A stretch of 46,869 nucleotides of DNA from Chthonomonas sp. UBA6659 (GCA_002455425.1 DKKT01000089.1:5134-52002); one strand, 5' to 3'. Counted from the first letter of the stretch, positions 7,773 through 16,285 are shown. Numbers and translations are program-made. Notes: a model not told the origin generated them from the letters alone.

Positions 7773-9122
7773 TCAAAATCTCACGTTGAACGTCGTACCC
7801 TCGCCGACCTTGCTGGACACATCGATCGTGCCGCCCTGGGCCGAGACCAACTCCCGAACGATCGACAGCCCTAACCCAAAGCCGCCCGCCGTTCTCTTGC
7901 GGGCTGGATCTGCTCGGTAGAAGCGGTCGAAGATGTGGGGCAGGTGCTCCGCGGGAATGCCGCTGCCCGTGTCACGGACCGATATCGAGCCTGTTTCCGC
8001 CCACACTTCAATTTGGCCGTCGGCGGGCGTGTAAGCGGCCGCGTTCTCCAGAAGATTGCGAATGACTTGGCGCAGGGCGTCGCCGCTGACCCGCAAGGCG
8101 ACGTCCTCCGGGATGGCCACGCGCAGGCGCGGGTCATTCGAGAGTCCCGCTTCCTCGACCGCCTCAGACACGATGGGTCCGACGGGCTGAGCCTGCACCT
8201 CCAGCGCGCCTTCGGCACGATCGAGGCGAGCCAGGGTCAGCAGGAGGGCGGTCAGTCGGTTCATCCCCGTCCCGACTCGAACCACCGTCTGAAGGGCGGC
8301 GCGCTTTTCTTCCGGCGTGGCGTCCGGATGGAGGCCGTTCTCGGCCGAGAGGAGCAACGCCGCCAGCGGGGTCCGCAGCTCGTGGGCGGCGTCGCTGGTG
8401 AATCGTCGTTGGCGTTGAAGACTCGCATCGAGTTCAGCGTTGGCACGCTGAAATCCGGAAGTCATCGAGTTGAACGCGCCCGCCAGGCGCGCGATCTCGT
8501 CGTCACCCTCCACCGGAATCACCTCTACTCGGCTGGGATCGGCGGCGATCCGTTCGGCGGCCGCCGTCAGACGCGAAATCGGGGCCAAAACGAGACGAGA
8601 CACGAGCCATGCAAGCCCCGCCGATACCGCGATCGCGAGGGGAATCGCGAACAGCACGGCCCTGGACTGGGCCTGCTCGGCCAAACGGAACGAGTCGAGA
8701 TTGGTCACCACCTGGACGACGCCGATGACCCCCTCTTCACGCATCCGGGGGACCGAGGCGATCCGAAGGTCGCTCCCGTCACGGCGGAGGGTTGCCAGGA
8801 CCTCTTCGCCTTCCAATGAGCGGCGAAAGAGATCCGGAGCCATGGGGCCGGACCGCCACTCAGGCCCGAGCGGATTCCCTTCGCGGTCGAAGAACATCGG
8901 CGCATTCCGCGGACCGGGTGGTCGGGGCCGGTCGGGCCGCATCGGAGGCGGATCTGGGCCGCGGGCGGTGATCCGGGCCCGCTCAAGGAGATCACGATCG
9001 ACCATCTCTCTGAGGCCGCTGCGGCTCTCCCCGATCAGGATGAAGACGAAGAGCCCCATCGCGACGAGCAGGAACACGCCGTTCCAGAGAACCAGCCGAG
9101 CGGTCAGTGACCGAAAGATCAC
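7773..9122 (-). CDS. Sensor histidine kinase, HAMP type
   Basis: This is a membrane two-component sensor kinase. Helix 1 spans residues 9-31 and helix 2 residues 155-178, with a periplasmic loop of about 120 residues between them. Part of the loop is dense in Pro, Met and Arg (residues 56-75). A HAMP segment (PISRLTAAAERIAAD...) follows. The phospho-acceptor His is about residue 247 in FTSDAAHELRTPLAAL. The ATPase domain has the N box (RNLLENAAAYTP), DTGSGIP, FDRFYRAD and GGFGLGLSIV. All catalytic boxes are intact. The ATG overlaps the response-regulator stop by 4 bp (ATGA), so regulator and kinase are one operon. The layout resembles CusS/QseC kinases. The signal is unknown. Confidence 0.9.
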   Translation of the reverse strand: MIFRSLTARLVLWNGVFLLVAMGLFVFILIGESRSGLREMVDRDLLERARITARGPDPPPMRPDRPRPPGPRNAPMFFDREGNPLGPEWRSGPMAPDLFRRSLEGEEVLATLRRDGSDLRIASVPRMREEGVIGVVQVVTNLDSFRLAEQAQSRAVLFAIPLAIAVSAGLAWLVSRLVLAPISRLTAAAERIAADPSRVEVIPVEGDDEIARLAGAFNSMTSGFQRANAELDASLQRQRRFTSDAAHELRTPLAALLLSAENGLHPDATPEEKRAALQTVVRVGTGMNRLTALLLTLARLDRAEGALEVQAQPVGPIVSEAVEEAGLSNDPRLRVAIPEDVALRVSGDALRQVIRNLLENAAAYTPADGQIEVWAETGSISVRDTGSGIPAEHLPHIFDRFYRADPARKRTAGGFGLGLSIVRELVSAQGGTIDVSSKVGEGTTFNVRF

Positions 9123-9784
9123 CCGGTACTCCGCAACCGGTAGCCGAAGCCATGGACCGTCTCGATCAGCTTGCCTTCGGGATCGATCTTCCTTCGCAGG
9201 CTGGACATGTGGAAGTTGACCGTGTTCGGTAGGGCTTCGTCGTTGTTCCAGACCCGGGTCAGAATCGTGTCCCGAGTGAGAACGCGATCCCGGTTGCGAG
9301 CGAGGGCTTCGAGCAACTCGAACTCACGACGCGTGAGGTGTACCGGTGTGCCATTCCCCGTTACGGTCTGGGCCAACGTGTCGATCACGAGATCCCCCGC
9401 GTAGAGGATCGACTCTCGCCGTTCGCTTTCGCGACGGCCGAGCGCACGCACTCGGGCGAGGAGCTCTTCGATCGCGAAGGGCTTCACAAGGTAGTCGTCG
9501 GCCCCTGCGTCGAGCCCCTGGACGCGGTCCGTGACGTCGTCGCGGGCGGTCAGCATGAGCACCGGGGTCGCAATGCCGCAATCCCGAATCGTACGGCAAA
9601 CGCTCACTCCGTCCTTGCCGGGCATCATCCAGTCGAGGACGATCAACCCATAGGTGTGGAGCAGCGCTCGTTGCTCGCCATCCGGTCCATTGTCCGCGGT
9701 CTCGACGTGGTGGCCCGCACGGCCCAAGGCCGTTTCAAGCCCGGCCAGGATGTCAGGGTCATCCTCAACGATCAGTATCCGCAC
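9119..9784 (-). CDS. OmpR/PhoB-family response regulator
   Basis: This is the DNA-binding response regulator that partners the downstream kinase. The receiver domain carries the acidic pair in MRILIVEDDPD, the phospho-acceptor Asp at about residue 51 (IVLDWMMPGKDG), Thr in LMLTARDD and Lys in DYLVKPFA. A winged-helix domain from about residue 125 ends with VNFHMSSLRRKIDPEGKLIETVHGFGYRL compressed into the usual C-terminal 35 residues. The GTG start at 9784 is only 6 nt after a TACAAT box, so the operon message is probably leaderless. No operator can be identified by eye. Confidence 0.92.
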   Translation of the reverse strand: MRILIVEDDPDILAGLETALGRAGHHVETADNGPDGEQRALLHTYGLIVLDWMMPGKDGVSVCRTIRDCGIATPVLMLTARDDVTDRVQGLDAGADDYLVKPFAIEELLARVRALGRRESERRESILYAGDLVIDTLAQTVTGNGTPVHLTRREFELLEALARNRDRVLTRDTILTRVWNNDEALPNTVNFHMSSLRRKIDPEGKLIETVHGFGYRLRSTG

Positions 9785-9790
9785 GCCGCC

Positions 9791-9796
9791 ATTGTA
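9791..9796 (-). promoter_or_regulatory. TACAAT -10 box, leaderless start of the two-component operon
   Basis: TACAAT on the minus strand ends exactly 6 nt before the GTG start at 9784. This places the expected transcription start at the initiation codon. Confidence 0.55.
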
Positions 9797-9832
9797 GCGG
9801 CGAGCTGTGTGGATTTGGTGAGGATCCCCACC

Positions 9833-9861
9833 TTGACAAGTCGGTCACCAACGGCCATAAT
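9833..9861 (+). promoter_or_regulatory. Consensus sigma-70-like promoter of initiator tRNA
   Basis: TTGACA at 9833-9838 and CATAAT at 9856-9861 are separated by 17 nt. Transcription should start near 9868, just before the mature tRNA. The same intergenic region holds the divergent response-regulator promoter. Confidence 0.85.
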
Positions 9862-9873
9862 GTCTGTTACTAC

Positions 9874-9950
<77 letters not shown>

Positions 9951-9956
9951 ACTTTG

Positions 9957-9987
9957 AGGGTCGGTTCGCATGCGGACCGGCCCTTTG
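9957..9987 (+). terminator. Hairpin terminator after tRNA-fMet
   Basis: AGGGTCGGT (9957-9965) pairs with ACCGGCCCT (9976-9984), a 9-bp stem with one G-U pair, followed by TTTG. The T tract is short. Confidence 0.55.
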
Positions 9988-10121
9988 TGGTCAGCGAGGT
10001 CGACACCCGGGCGACCAGGACGCAACCGAACCCCAGCTTCAACGTTCACCAACCGAGCGTCGCGCCCCCTTGGGAGGAGATTCGAGGAACCTGACGACTT
10101 CGTTGCGCGTCAGCCCTCCGG

Positions 10122-10155
10122 TACACTGAAGGAAGACCTCGGGAGAGCGAAGGAG
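10122..10155 (+). promoter_or_regulatory. -10 box and RBS of the triple-YHS gene
   Basis: TACACT at 10122-10127 is a -10 candidate, with a weak TTCGTT 17 nt before it. AAGGAG at 10150-10155 lies 8 nt before the ATG at 10164, fixing that start. Confidence 0.5.
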
Positions 10156-10163
10156 CAAAGAAG

Positions 10164-10727
10164 ATGTTGACCACCCTCGTTGCCGCGATCGTCATGGGAC
10201 CCTCGGGCATGATGTGCCCCGTCATGGGCGAGCACGAAGCGAAATCCACCGGAGCTATGGCTGACTATGCCGGGATCCGGTTCGGATTCTGTTGCGCATC
10301 GTGCCCGCCGCTCTTCGAGAAGGAGCCGGGCAAGTATCTGAAAGCCGCCGAGAAGAGCGCCAAGCCCATGGGGCTTTTCCTCTTCGACCCGATCTCGATG
10401 CGGCGCATCGAGGCCAAGAACGCCAAGGCGTTCTCGACCTACAAAGGCATCCAGTACGGGTTCGAGAATGAGACATCGAAGCGCCTCTTCGACAAGGAGC
10501 CGGCCAAGTTCACCAAGATGCCCGCGCAGGAGGTCTTGATGTGCCCGGTCAGCGGTGAGACCATCTCGGTCGACAAGGCGTTCGCGTTCGCCGACTACAA
10601 GGACATGCGCGTCTATTTCTGCTGCGCCGACTGCATCAAGCCTTGGAGTGACAATCCCGGCCAGTTCGCCGAGAAAGTTCGCGACAAGGCGACCAAGCCC
10701 AAAGTCGCCAAGGTCGTCGTCAAGTAA
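10164..10727 (+). CDS. Triple YHS/TRASH-like metal-binding protein
   Basis: This 187-residue protein holds three tandem YHS/TRASH-type repeats, domains thought to bind metal ions through Cys. Repeat 1 (about residues 17-59) has C18 in MMCPVMG and C43, C44 and C47 in FCCASC. Repeat 3 (126-168) has C127 in LMCPVSG and C153, C154 and C157 in FCCADC. Repeat 2 (75-117) keeps the spacing (FDPISMRRI ... YKGIQYGFENETSKRLFDKEPAKF) but has no cysteine. The first 11 residues are weakly hydrophobic and could be a short, atypical signal peptide. A strong RBS and a downstream terminator make it a single-gene unit. Copper or heavy-metal handling is plausible from the family but not shown here. Confidence 0.78.
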   Translation: MLTTLVAAIVMGPSGMMCPVMGEHEAKSTGAMADYAGIRFGFCCASCPPLFEKEPGKYLKAAEKSAKPMGLFLFDPISMRRIEAKNAKAFSTYKGIQYGFENETSKRLFDKEPAKFTKMPAQEVLMCPVSGETISVDKAFAFADYKDMRVYFCCADCIKPWSDNPGQFAEKVRDKATKPKVAKVVVK

Positions 10728-10734
10728 CGCTCAG

Positions 10735-10767
10735 ACGGGGGGCGTCCGAGACTCGGCCGCCCCCCGT
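10735..10767 (+). terminator. Strong hairpin terminator after the triple-YHS gene
   Basis: ACGGGGGGCG (10735-10744) pairs perfectly with CGCCCCCCGT (10758-10767), and CCGAG/CTCGG inside can extend the structure. It lacks a clear T run. Confidence 0.65.
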
Positions 10768-10815
10768 TGCGTTGCCCGGATCGGGACCCGGGCTGAAACG
10801 CCAACCTGGCACGGC

Positions 10816-10821
10816 TATACT
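10816..10821 (+). promoter_or_regulatory. TATACT -10 box, leaderless start of the aminotransferase
   Basis: TATACT ends 5 nt before the ATG at 10827, so the transcript should begin at or next to the start codon. A CTGAAA at 10793-10798, 17 nt upstream, is a weak -35 candidate. No ribosome-binding site is possible. Confidence 0.65.
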
Positions 10822-10826
10822 CGGCC

Positions 10827-12083
10827 ATGTCCCCTGATCAGCGTCACGCCGACGTCCTCGAGAAGTACTCGCGATTCGTCAACCCCTATCTCGCCAAGCT
10901 GATGCACTTCGCCGGCTTCGGACTTGAGGTCCAGGGTGAGGGTTGCTACATCATCGACCACGAGGGGCGGCGTTTCCTCGATTGTCTCGGGGGCTACGGG
11001 GTCTACGCCCTCGGGCATCGCCACCCGAAAGTGATCGAGGCGGTGAAGCGTCAACTGGACCTCATGCCTCTCTCCGGGAAGGCGTTCTTCAACGCGAACC
11101 TTGCCGACCTCGCCGCGAAGATCGCCGAGATCACCCCTTCGGGGCTCGAACTCACGTTCTTCTCGAACAGTGGCGCCGAGGCCGTCGAAGCGGCGCTCAA
11201 GTTTGTCAAGGCGTCGACCCGTCGCACCAAGATCGTCGCGACTGACGGCGGCTATCACGGAAAGACGATCGGTGCCCTTTCCGTTACGGGCCGCGAGAAG
11301 TACCGCAGACCGTTCGAGCCGCTCATGCCCGGAGGCGTCTTCGTCCCGTACGGCGACGTCGACGCCATCGTCGGAGCGATCGATGGGGACACCGCGGCCT
11401 GCATCATCGAGCCGATCCAAGGCGAGGGCGGCATTCATGTGCCTCCCGACGGCTACCTGCGCGCGATCCGTGAAGCCTGCGATCGCCACGGTGCCCTGAT
11501 GATCGCGGACGAAGTCCAAACCGGCCTCGGACGAACCGGCGATCTCTTCGGGTGCGACCATGATCGGGTCAGCCCTGATGTTATGACCCTGGCGAAGGCG
11601 TTTGGGGGTGGGGTGATGCCCATCGGTGCGACCGTCGCCACGCCTGCCGTGTTCGAAAGGGTGTACTCCGAGAATCCGCTTGCCCATACGTCCACATTCG
11701 GCGGCAATCCACTCGCGTGCGCGGCGGGTCTGGCATCGATCCAGGTGGTCGAGGAGGAAGGACTATGCGAGCGCGCTCGGCTCATCGGCGGCGTCCTTCG
11801 GGAGGGTCTGCAGAGCGTTGCCGACCGACATACCGATCTCGTCAGCGAGGTTCGCGGCCGCGGCTTGATGATCGGTGTCGAGTTCACGATGGACGATGTC
11901 GGGGAGCTCACGATCGCGCAGATGGTCAAGCGCGGTCTCGTCGCGGCCTACACCCTCAACAACCGTCGGGTGATTCGGTTCGAGCCGCCGCTGATCATGA
12001 CCGAAGCGCAGGCGGTGTGGGCGGCCGAGACGTTCGGTGAGGCTTTGGCGGAAACCGCCGAGGTGCTCGCGACACTCGTGTGA
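10827..12083 (+). CDS. Class III PLP aminotransferase, putrescine/ornithine type
   Basis: This 418-residue PLP enzyme belongs to the subgroup I aminotransferases that act on omega-amino groups. Landmarks are GGYGVYALGHRHP, FFSNSGAEAVEAALK, YHGKTIGALS, the Asp in MIADEVQTGLGRTG and the PLP Lys in TLAKAFGGGVMPIGA. HTSTFGGNPLACAA follows in the C-terminal part. The run around the Lys closely resembles E. coli putrescine aminotransferase (PatA/YgjG); ornithine or acetylornithine aminotransferase remain possible. It is alone between two terminators, so context does not help. The start is set by the leaderless promoter and by alignment. Confidence 0.82.
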   Translation: MSPDQRHADVLEKYSRFVNPYLAKLMHFAGFGLEVQGEGCYIIDHEGRRFLDCLGGYGVYALGHRHPKVIEAVKRQLDLMPLSGKAFFNANLADLAAKIAEITPSGLELTFFSNSGAEAVEAALKFVKASTRRTKIVATDGGYHGKTIGALSVTGREKYRRPFEPLMPGGVFVPYGDVDAIVGAIDGDTAACIIEPIQGEGGIHVPPDGYLRAIREACDRHGALMIADEVQTGLGRTGDLFGCDHDRVSPDVMTLAKAFGGGVMPIGATVATPAVFERVYSENPLAHTSTFGGNPLACAAGLASIQVVEEEGLCERARLIGGVLREGLQSVADRHTDLVSEVRGRGLMIGVEFTMDDVGELTIAQMVKRGLVAAYTLNNRRVIRFEPPLIMTEAQAVWAAETFGEALAETAEVLATLV

Positions 12084-12087
12084 AGCA

Positions 12088-12121
12088 AGGAAGTCCCCAC
12101 TCACCGGAGCGGGGACTTCCT
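12088..12121. terminator. Bidirectional terminator between convergent genes
   Basis: AGGAAGTCCCC (12088-12098) pairs perfectly with GGGGACTTCCT (12111-12121), an 11-bp stem with a 12-nt loop. It sits between the aminotransferase stop and the sigma-factor stop and could serve both. Confidence 0.7.
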
Positions 12122-12129
12122 GATGGCTC

Positions 12130-12690
12130 TTATCCGAGCGCGACCTGCAGATCCTTGCGAAGGAGTGCTCTTGCGCGGAACAGCCATGACTTGATCGTGC
12201 CCTCCGGCTTGTTCAGGGCGGTCGCGATCTCGCAAACCTCCATCTGCCGGAAGTGCCGCATGAAGATGATCGTGCGGTATCGCACGGGCAACCGTTCGAC
12301 GGCGGCGCGAACGACCTCACCGTCGAGCTTGTTCTCCGCGTCAGCCGCCGGGCTGTCGTCCGGATCGGTCAACGCGTACTCGTGCTTCTCGAGGCTGTCC
12401 GGCGTCATCCGGCGATGGCGGAGCGCATCGACGCAGCAGTTCGTGCAGATGCGCATGAGCCATGGGAGGACCGGTCGGCCAGGCTGAAAAGACTTGATCG
12501 CGCGGAGGGCCTTCAGCAGTGACTCTTGAACGGCGTCGTTGGCGTCTTCGGGATCCCGAAGCATGCGCCGAGCCTGATTGCGAAGGGCCTCGCGATGGGT
12601 GTCGGCAAGAATCTCGAAAGCGACGGTTTCACCGGCTTGTGCACGGATCACCAGGTGCGTTTCCCAGTCCGTCATCCGATTGAGTTGCAT
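12130..12690 (-). CDS. ECF (extracytoplasmic function) RNA polymerase sigma factor
   Basis: This is a group IV sigma factor with regions 2 and 4. Region 2 is seen in FEILADTHREALRNQARRML, DPEDANDAVQESLLKA and the PWLMRICTNCCVD stretch. Region 4 includes LPVRYRTIIFMRHFRQMEVCEIATALN and the helix-turn-helix GTIKSWLFRARALLRKDL. The start is uncertain: ATGs at 12720, 12690 and 12675 are in frame. A TACAAT lies just at 12720, and GAGGAG is 15 nt before 12690. I use 12690; 12675 begins at MTDWETH, which looks most like family members. No anti-sigma gene with a zinc-finger HxxxCxxC motif is adjacent. The divergent gene at 12849 may be a target or partner. Confidence 0.88.
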   Translation of the reverse strand: MQLNRMTDWETHLVIRAQAGETVAFEILADTHREALRNQARRMLRDPEDANDAVQESLLKALRAIKSFQPGRPVLPWLMRICTNCCVDALRHRRMTPDSLEKHEYALTDPDDSPAADAENKLDGEVVRAAVERLPVRYRTIIFMRHFRQMEVCEIATALNKPEGTIKSWLFRARALLRKDLQVALG

Positions 12691-12848
12691 CTTTTTTTGC
12701 GTGCTCTCCTCACTCACCATTGTAGGCGAAACGGCCCAAGCAGGCATGGGCCTATAGACCCAGTTCGTGATCCCCGATACATAGCTAACGGTCAACACCC
12801 GCAAAGGTGCCTTGGCCCGCATGAGTGTGAGCCGGAAGAAATACGATC

Positions 12849-13766
12849 ATGAAGTGGGTCCGAAAACTTGTCTACGAGCTGATGGTGGCGGCGCCTTTCC
12901 TGTTCCTCGCCATCATTGCCGTGCGCTCGCGCCTGAACGTCGACCCCTACATGCCGGTCGACAACACGCCCGAGCTCGAAGCGCGGATTTCGGCTTATGT
13001 AGGACCCGTTCGCAAGGTGCTGGCCCTCGGCAACGGTGCGCCCGGGGAGCTGAATCCCGATTCGGTGCGCCGCATTTCGTCCGAATGGATCGACGCCCAC
13101 CAGCGCGGCGTACTCAAGCCCCTCGTGCCTGGGTACTTCGGCGAGTCGGTTCGTGAAGGCATCAAGGGTCAGATTTTCGCCGCCAAGGACCGCCTGACTT
13201 TCGCTCTCCTCGAGTTGGCGGATGGAGAGGTCAAGGCTGGGCGCGCCGAGCCGGCGCGTCGTGACTACATCGCTGCATACCGGCTCTGCAAGATCGCCAA
13301 GTTCTCCGACTTCATGTCGGCGGTCGACGCGTCGCGCCGACAGCAGCGACTCCTGGACACTCTGGAGCCGCTCCTCGAACAAGCGGATCCCGAGACGCGA
13401 AGCGCAGTCGCCTCCCTCGTGGAGCCGGACTCGGGCGTGCAGATCGCCCGAATGCTCGCCCTGGGTAAGGGCCTCTACGCGACGACCTGCGTCGCACCCG
13501 ATGAGCGACCCGCGATCGACACCCGGGCCTACAAGCTCGTTTCCGACGCGTTCAGATCGGGCGTCGCGACGCCCGAATCGCTGTCCGTCGTGCGCTGTGC
13601 GATCATCGGCTCCAAGGGAGAACTGCCGAGAGTGTTCTCCCAGGCCAAGCTCGCGTGGCAACAGGAATCGAAGCTTCTCGTTCGGTTCGACGAACTTGCG
13701 CGCAGCGGCCGCATTCCCACCCGACCACGCGTTGATACCGAGGTCGTGGCGATGGTCACCCGCTGA
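12849..13766 (+). CDS. Hypothetical single-pass membrane protein
   Basis: I do not recognise this family. The 305-residue protein has a short cytoplasmic N-terminus (MKWVRKLVYELM), one membrane helix at about residues 12-25 and then a soluble, mostly helical region. It contains an ARRDYIAAYRLCKIAKF stretch that looks tetratricopeptide-like. It could also be an uncleaved signal anchor. It is divergent from the ECF sigma gene, with 158 bp between them. A TACGAT lies 1 nt before the ATG and GGAAG slightly further upstream, so the initiation mode is unclear. Its end overlaps the convergent epimerase gene by 11 bp. Confidence 0.7.
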   Translation: MKWVRKLVYELMVAAPFLFLAIIAVRSRLNVDPYMPVDNTPELEARISAYVGPVRKVLALGNGAPGELNPDSVRRISSEWIDAHQRGVLKPLVPGYFGESVREGIKGQIFAAKDRLTFALLELADGEVKAGRAEPARRDYIAAYRLCKIAKFSDFMSAVDASRRQQRLLDTLEPLLEQADPETRSAVASLVEPDSGVQIARMLALGKGLYATTCVAPDERPAIDTRAYKLVSDAFRSGVATPESLSVVRCAIIGSKGELPRVFSQAKLAWQQESKLLVRFDELARSGRIPTRPRVDTEVVAMVTR

Positions 13767-14739
13767 TGCGCGCCGCCCAAGCGTCGAGCACCGCTTGAGC
13801 CTTCTCTGATGAGATGCCGGCTTTGAGCGGCTCTTCCCTCGTTTGACGCCACACTGCAGTGTCCCGAATCGTCTCCCGCAGCGGCCGCAGTTCGAGCCCG
13901 GCCGCCCGAGCCCGGTCGATCGCGATGCGGGCGATTCCGTCATCGTCGCCGACCCAGAACGGCAGCCCGGTCCAAGGAGCGACCTCGTGCTCGGCGAGGA
14001 ACGCTGGATCCACGGGGACGATTCGCGCTGTACTCCCGATCGCCACCTTTGTCTCCTCCAGGAACTCGGGAAACAGGAGCGTCTCCGTGGGTCCGGTCGC
14101 GTTGTAGGTTCCCGAAACGTCATTCTCCGCCAACCGGAGCATGAAGGACCCGAGGTCGCGGCTGTCGATCGCCTGCACCGCGGTGTTTGGGGCCTTGGGG
14201 GCGAGGACGTCCCCGCCATGAAGGAACTGCATCGGCCAGTACGTGAAGCGGTCGGTCGGGTCGTGGGGGCCAACGATCAGCCCGGGTCTGACGAGGGTTG
14301 CGCGCTCGCCGAACGCCTCTTTCACCCGAGCTTCGCAGAGCACCTTAAGGCCGCCGTAGGTCTCGCCCGTGATCTCCTCGACGGTCGGATCTCCGAGGGT
14401 GGCGAGGGGTGCGCTTTCGTCGGCTCCGGGCCGGGGATCGGCGTAGACGCTGATCGTCGAGACGAACAGGTAACGACCCACCGCCTCGCGTAGGGTGTCG
14501 ACCGAGAGGCCGACGACGCGCGGCACGTACCCGCACGTGTCCACGACTACGTCCCACTTGCGACCCTTCAGTCGATCTAGATCGGTTTCGCGATCTCCCA
14601 GAATCGTCTCAACGGTTGGGAAAAGGGATTCGTTGGTCTTGCCGCGATGAAAGAGCGTCACCTCGTGATGGCGAGCCAGTGCCGCCTCCACGAACGCGCG
14701 ACCGACAAAGCGGGTGCCACCGAGAACGAGAATCCTCAT
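13756..14739 (-). CDS. NAD-dependent epimerase/dehydratase (extended SDR)
   Basis: This Rossmann-fold enzyme acts on nucleotide sugars or related substrates. It begins MRILVLGGTRFVGRAFVEA, a GGTRFVG variant of the SDR nucleotide-binding motif. Further landmarks are VVVDTCGY, FVSTISVYAD (the Ser/Thr catalytic position) and YGGLKVLCE, which supplies the Tyr-x3-Lys pair. RPGLIVGPHDPTDRF follows. The GGTRFxGR type often lacks a defined substrate. The ATG at 14739 is 6 nt after a TAGCCT box, so it is probably leaderless. It is not in an operon. Confidence 0.82.
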   Translation of the reverse strand: MRILVLGGTRFVGRAFVEAALARHHEVTLFHRGKTNESLFPTVETILGDRETDLDRLKGRKWDVVVDTCGYVPRVVGLSVDTLREAVGRYLFVSTISVYADPRPGADESAPLATLGDPTVEEITGETYGGLKVLCEARVKEAFGERATLVRPGLIVGPHDPTDRFTYWPMQFLHGGDVLAPKAPNTAVQAIDSRDLGSFMLRLAENDVSGTYNATGPTETLLFPEFLEETKVAIGSTARIVPVDPAFLAEHEVAPWTGLPFWVGDDDGIARIAIDRARAAGLELRPLRETIRDTAVWRQTREEPLKAGISSEKAQAVLDAWAARISG

Positions 14740-14745
14740 AGGGGC

Positions 14746-14751
14746 AGGCTA
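14746..14751 (-). promoter_or_regulatory. TAGCCT -10-like box, leaderless start of the epimerase
   Basis: TAGCCT on the minus strand ends 6 nt before the ATG at 14739, matching the TANNNT spacing seen at other starts here. Confidence 0.45.
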
Positions 14752-14825
14752 CCCGCGTTCGCGCGCACGTCCTAGGCGGTATGGGGGGGCCGCAGTCGGG
14801 AATAATGCCGGGGAAGGAGCCGCGC

Positions 14826-16283
14826 GTGGCATTCGCAAGTTACGAAACGGAGGGATTCTACGACGAGATGATCGGGCCGGACGGACGTCCGCGCCCGGAA
14901 GCGGCACTTCTCATGGAGGCGATCGAATCACTTTCGACCGGTGACCTCCGACACCGACAGCGATCCGCCGAGCGCGCCTTCCTCGAAATGGGGATCACGT
15001 TCAACGTCTATGGCGACAAGCAGGGAGCGGAGAAGATCTTCCCCTTCGATCTCATCCCGCGCATTCTCGGTGCATCCGAGTGGGCCAGAATCGAGCGGGG
15101 GCTCAAGCAACGCATCCATGCCCTGAACCTGTTCGTCGGCGATGTTTACGGGTCGATGAAGGTGGTATCGGACGGGGTCGTGCCGGAGGAGATCATTCGG
15201 TCTGCGGCCGCCTTTCGCGTCCCCTGCATCGGGATGAAACCTCCGAAGGGCGTCTGGTGTCACATCACGGGCACCGACCTCGTTCGTGACGTCGACGGGA
15301 CGCTCTATGTCCTCGAGGACAATTTGCGTTGCCCCTCGGGGGTGAGCTACGTGCTGGAGAACCGCCAGGTCATGAAACAGACCTTCCCCCAGGTCTTCGC
15401 CGGGCTCGACATCCTCCCCGTCGATACATACCCGAGCAAACTCCTCGAGACCCTCGAAACGGTCGCGCCACCCACGCGCGGCAAGCCGAAGGTCGTCGTC
15501 TTGACGCCTGGACCTTTCAATTCCGCATACTTCGAGCATTCGTTTCTCGCCCAGCAGATGGGCGTCGACCTGGTCGAGGGGCGTGATCTGGTCGTATTCG
15601 ACGATATCGTTCATATGCGAACGACCAACGGATTCGAGCGTGTCGACGTCATCTACCGCCGCATCGACGACGACTTCCTCGATCCCGAGACGTTCCGCGA
15701 GGACTCGCTCATCGGCGTACCGGGCCTGATGCGGCTTTACGAGGCAGGGCGGGTGACGCTGGTGAATGCTCCGGGCACCGGGATCGCCGATGACAAAGTC
15801 CTGTACGCCTACGTCCCACGACTGATCCAGTACTACCTGGGTGAGGAAGCGATCATTCCGAACGTGCCGACGTTCATGTGTTGGGAAGAGGAAGCTCGAA
15901 CCTATGTCCTCGACCATCTCGACCAGCTCGTAGTCAAGGCCGCGAATGAAGCGGGTGGCTACGGAATGCTGATCGGCCCCCACTCCTCGGTCGAGGAGCG
16001 GGCCAACTTCGCCGACCGCATACTCCAGAACCCCCGCAACTACATCGCCCAGCCCACGCTCGCGCTTTCCCGGGTCCCGTCCCTCTTCCCGGAGGGTATC
16101 GAAGGCCGTCACGTCGACCTCCGGCCGTACATCCTCTATGGTGATGACATCTGGGTCCTTCCCGGCGGCCTCACCCGGGTCGCGCTTCGCAAGGGTTCGC
16201 TCGTCGTGAATTCGTCTCAGGGTGGTGGGAGCAAGGACACGTGGGTGGTCGCCGCTTCCGGTCCCGCCCAGGAGCAATCGTAG
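14826..16283 (+). CDS. Circularly permuted ATP-grasp protein
   Basis: This 485-residue protein is of the circularly permuted ATP-grasp type (CP_ATPgrasp family), predicted to form amide or peptide bonds using ATP. Landmarks are FASYETEGFYDEM at the N-terminus, GITFNVYGDKQGAEKIFPFD, HITGTDLVRDVDGTLYVLEDNLRCPSGVSYVLENR and, near the end, VVKAANEAGGYGM and HVDLRPYILYG. The GTG at 14826 has AGGAG at 14814-14818; ATGs at 14805 and 14781 are alternatives. The Alpha-E gene follows 2 nt after the stop, a pairing conserved across bacteria. That pairing often comes with transglutaminase and Anbu protease genes, which are absent here. The product is unknown. Confidence 0.88.
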   Translation: MAFASYETEGFYDEMIGPDGRPRPEAALLMEAIESLSTGDLRHRQRSAERAFLEMGITFNVYGDKQGAEKIFPFDLIPRILGASEWARIERGLKQRIHALNLFVGDVYGSMKVVSDGVVPEEIIRSAAAFRVPCIGMKPPKGVWCHITGTDLVRDVDGTLYVLEDNLRCPSGVSYVLENRQVMKQTFPQVFAGLDILPVDTYPSKLLETLETVAPPTRGKPKVVVLTPGPFNSAYFEHSFLAQQMGVDLVEGRDLVVFDDIVHMRTTNGFERVDVIYRRIDDDFLDPETFREDSLIGVPGLMRLYEAGRVTLVNAPGTGIADDKVLYAYVPRLIQYYLGEEAIIPNVPTFMCWEEEARTYVLDHLDQLVVKAANEAGGYGMLIGPHSSVEERANFADRILQNPRNYIAQPTLALSRVPSLFPEGIEGRHVDLRPYILYGDDIWVLPGGLTRVALRKGSLVVNSSQGGGSKDTWVVAASGPAQEQS

Positions 16284-16285
16284 CG

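Noticed and set aside
14928..16277. Open frame of 449 codons opposite the ATP-grasp gene
   Set aside because: It mirrors a clearly conserved plus-strand gene and has no family motif.
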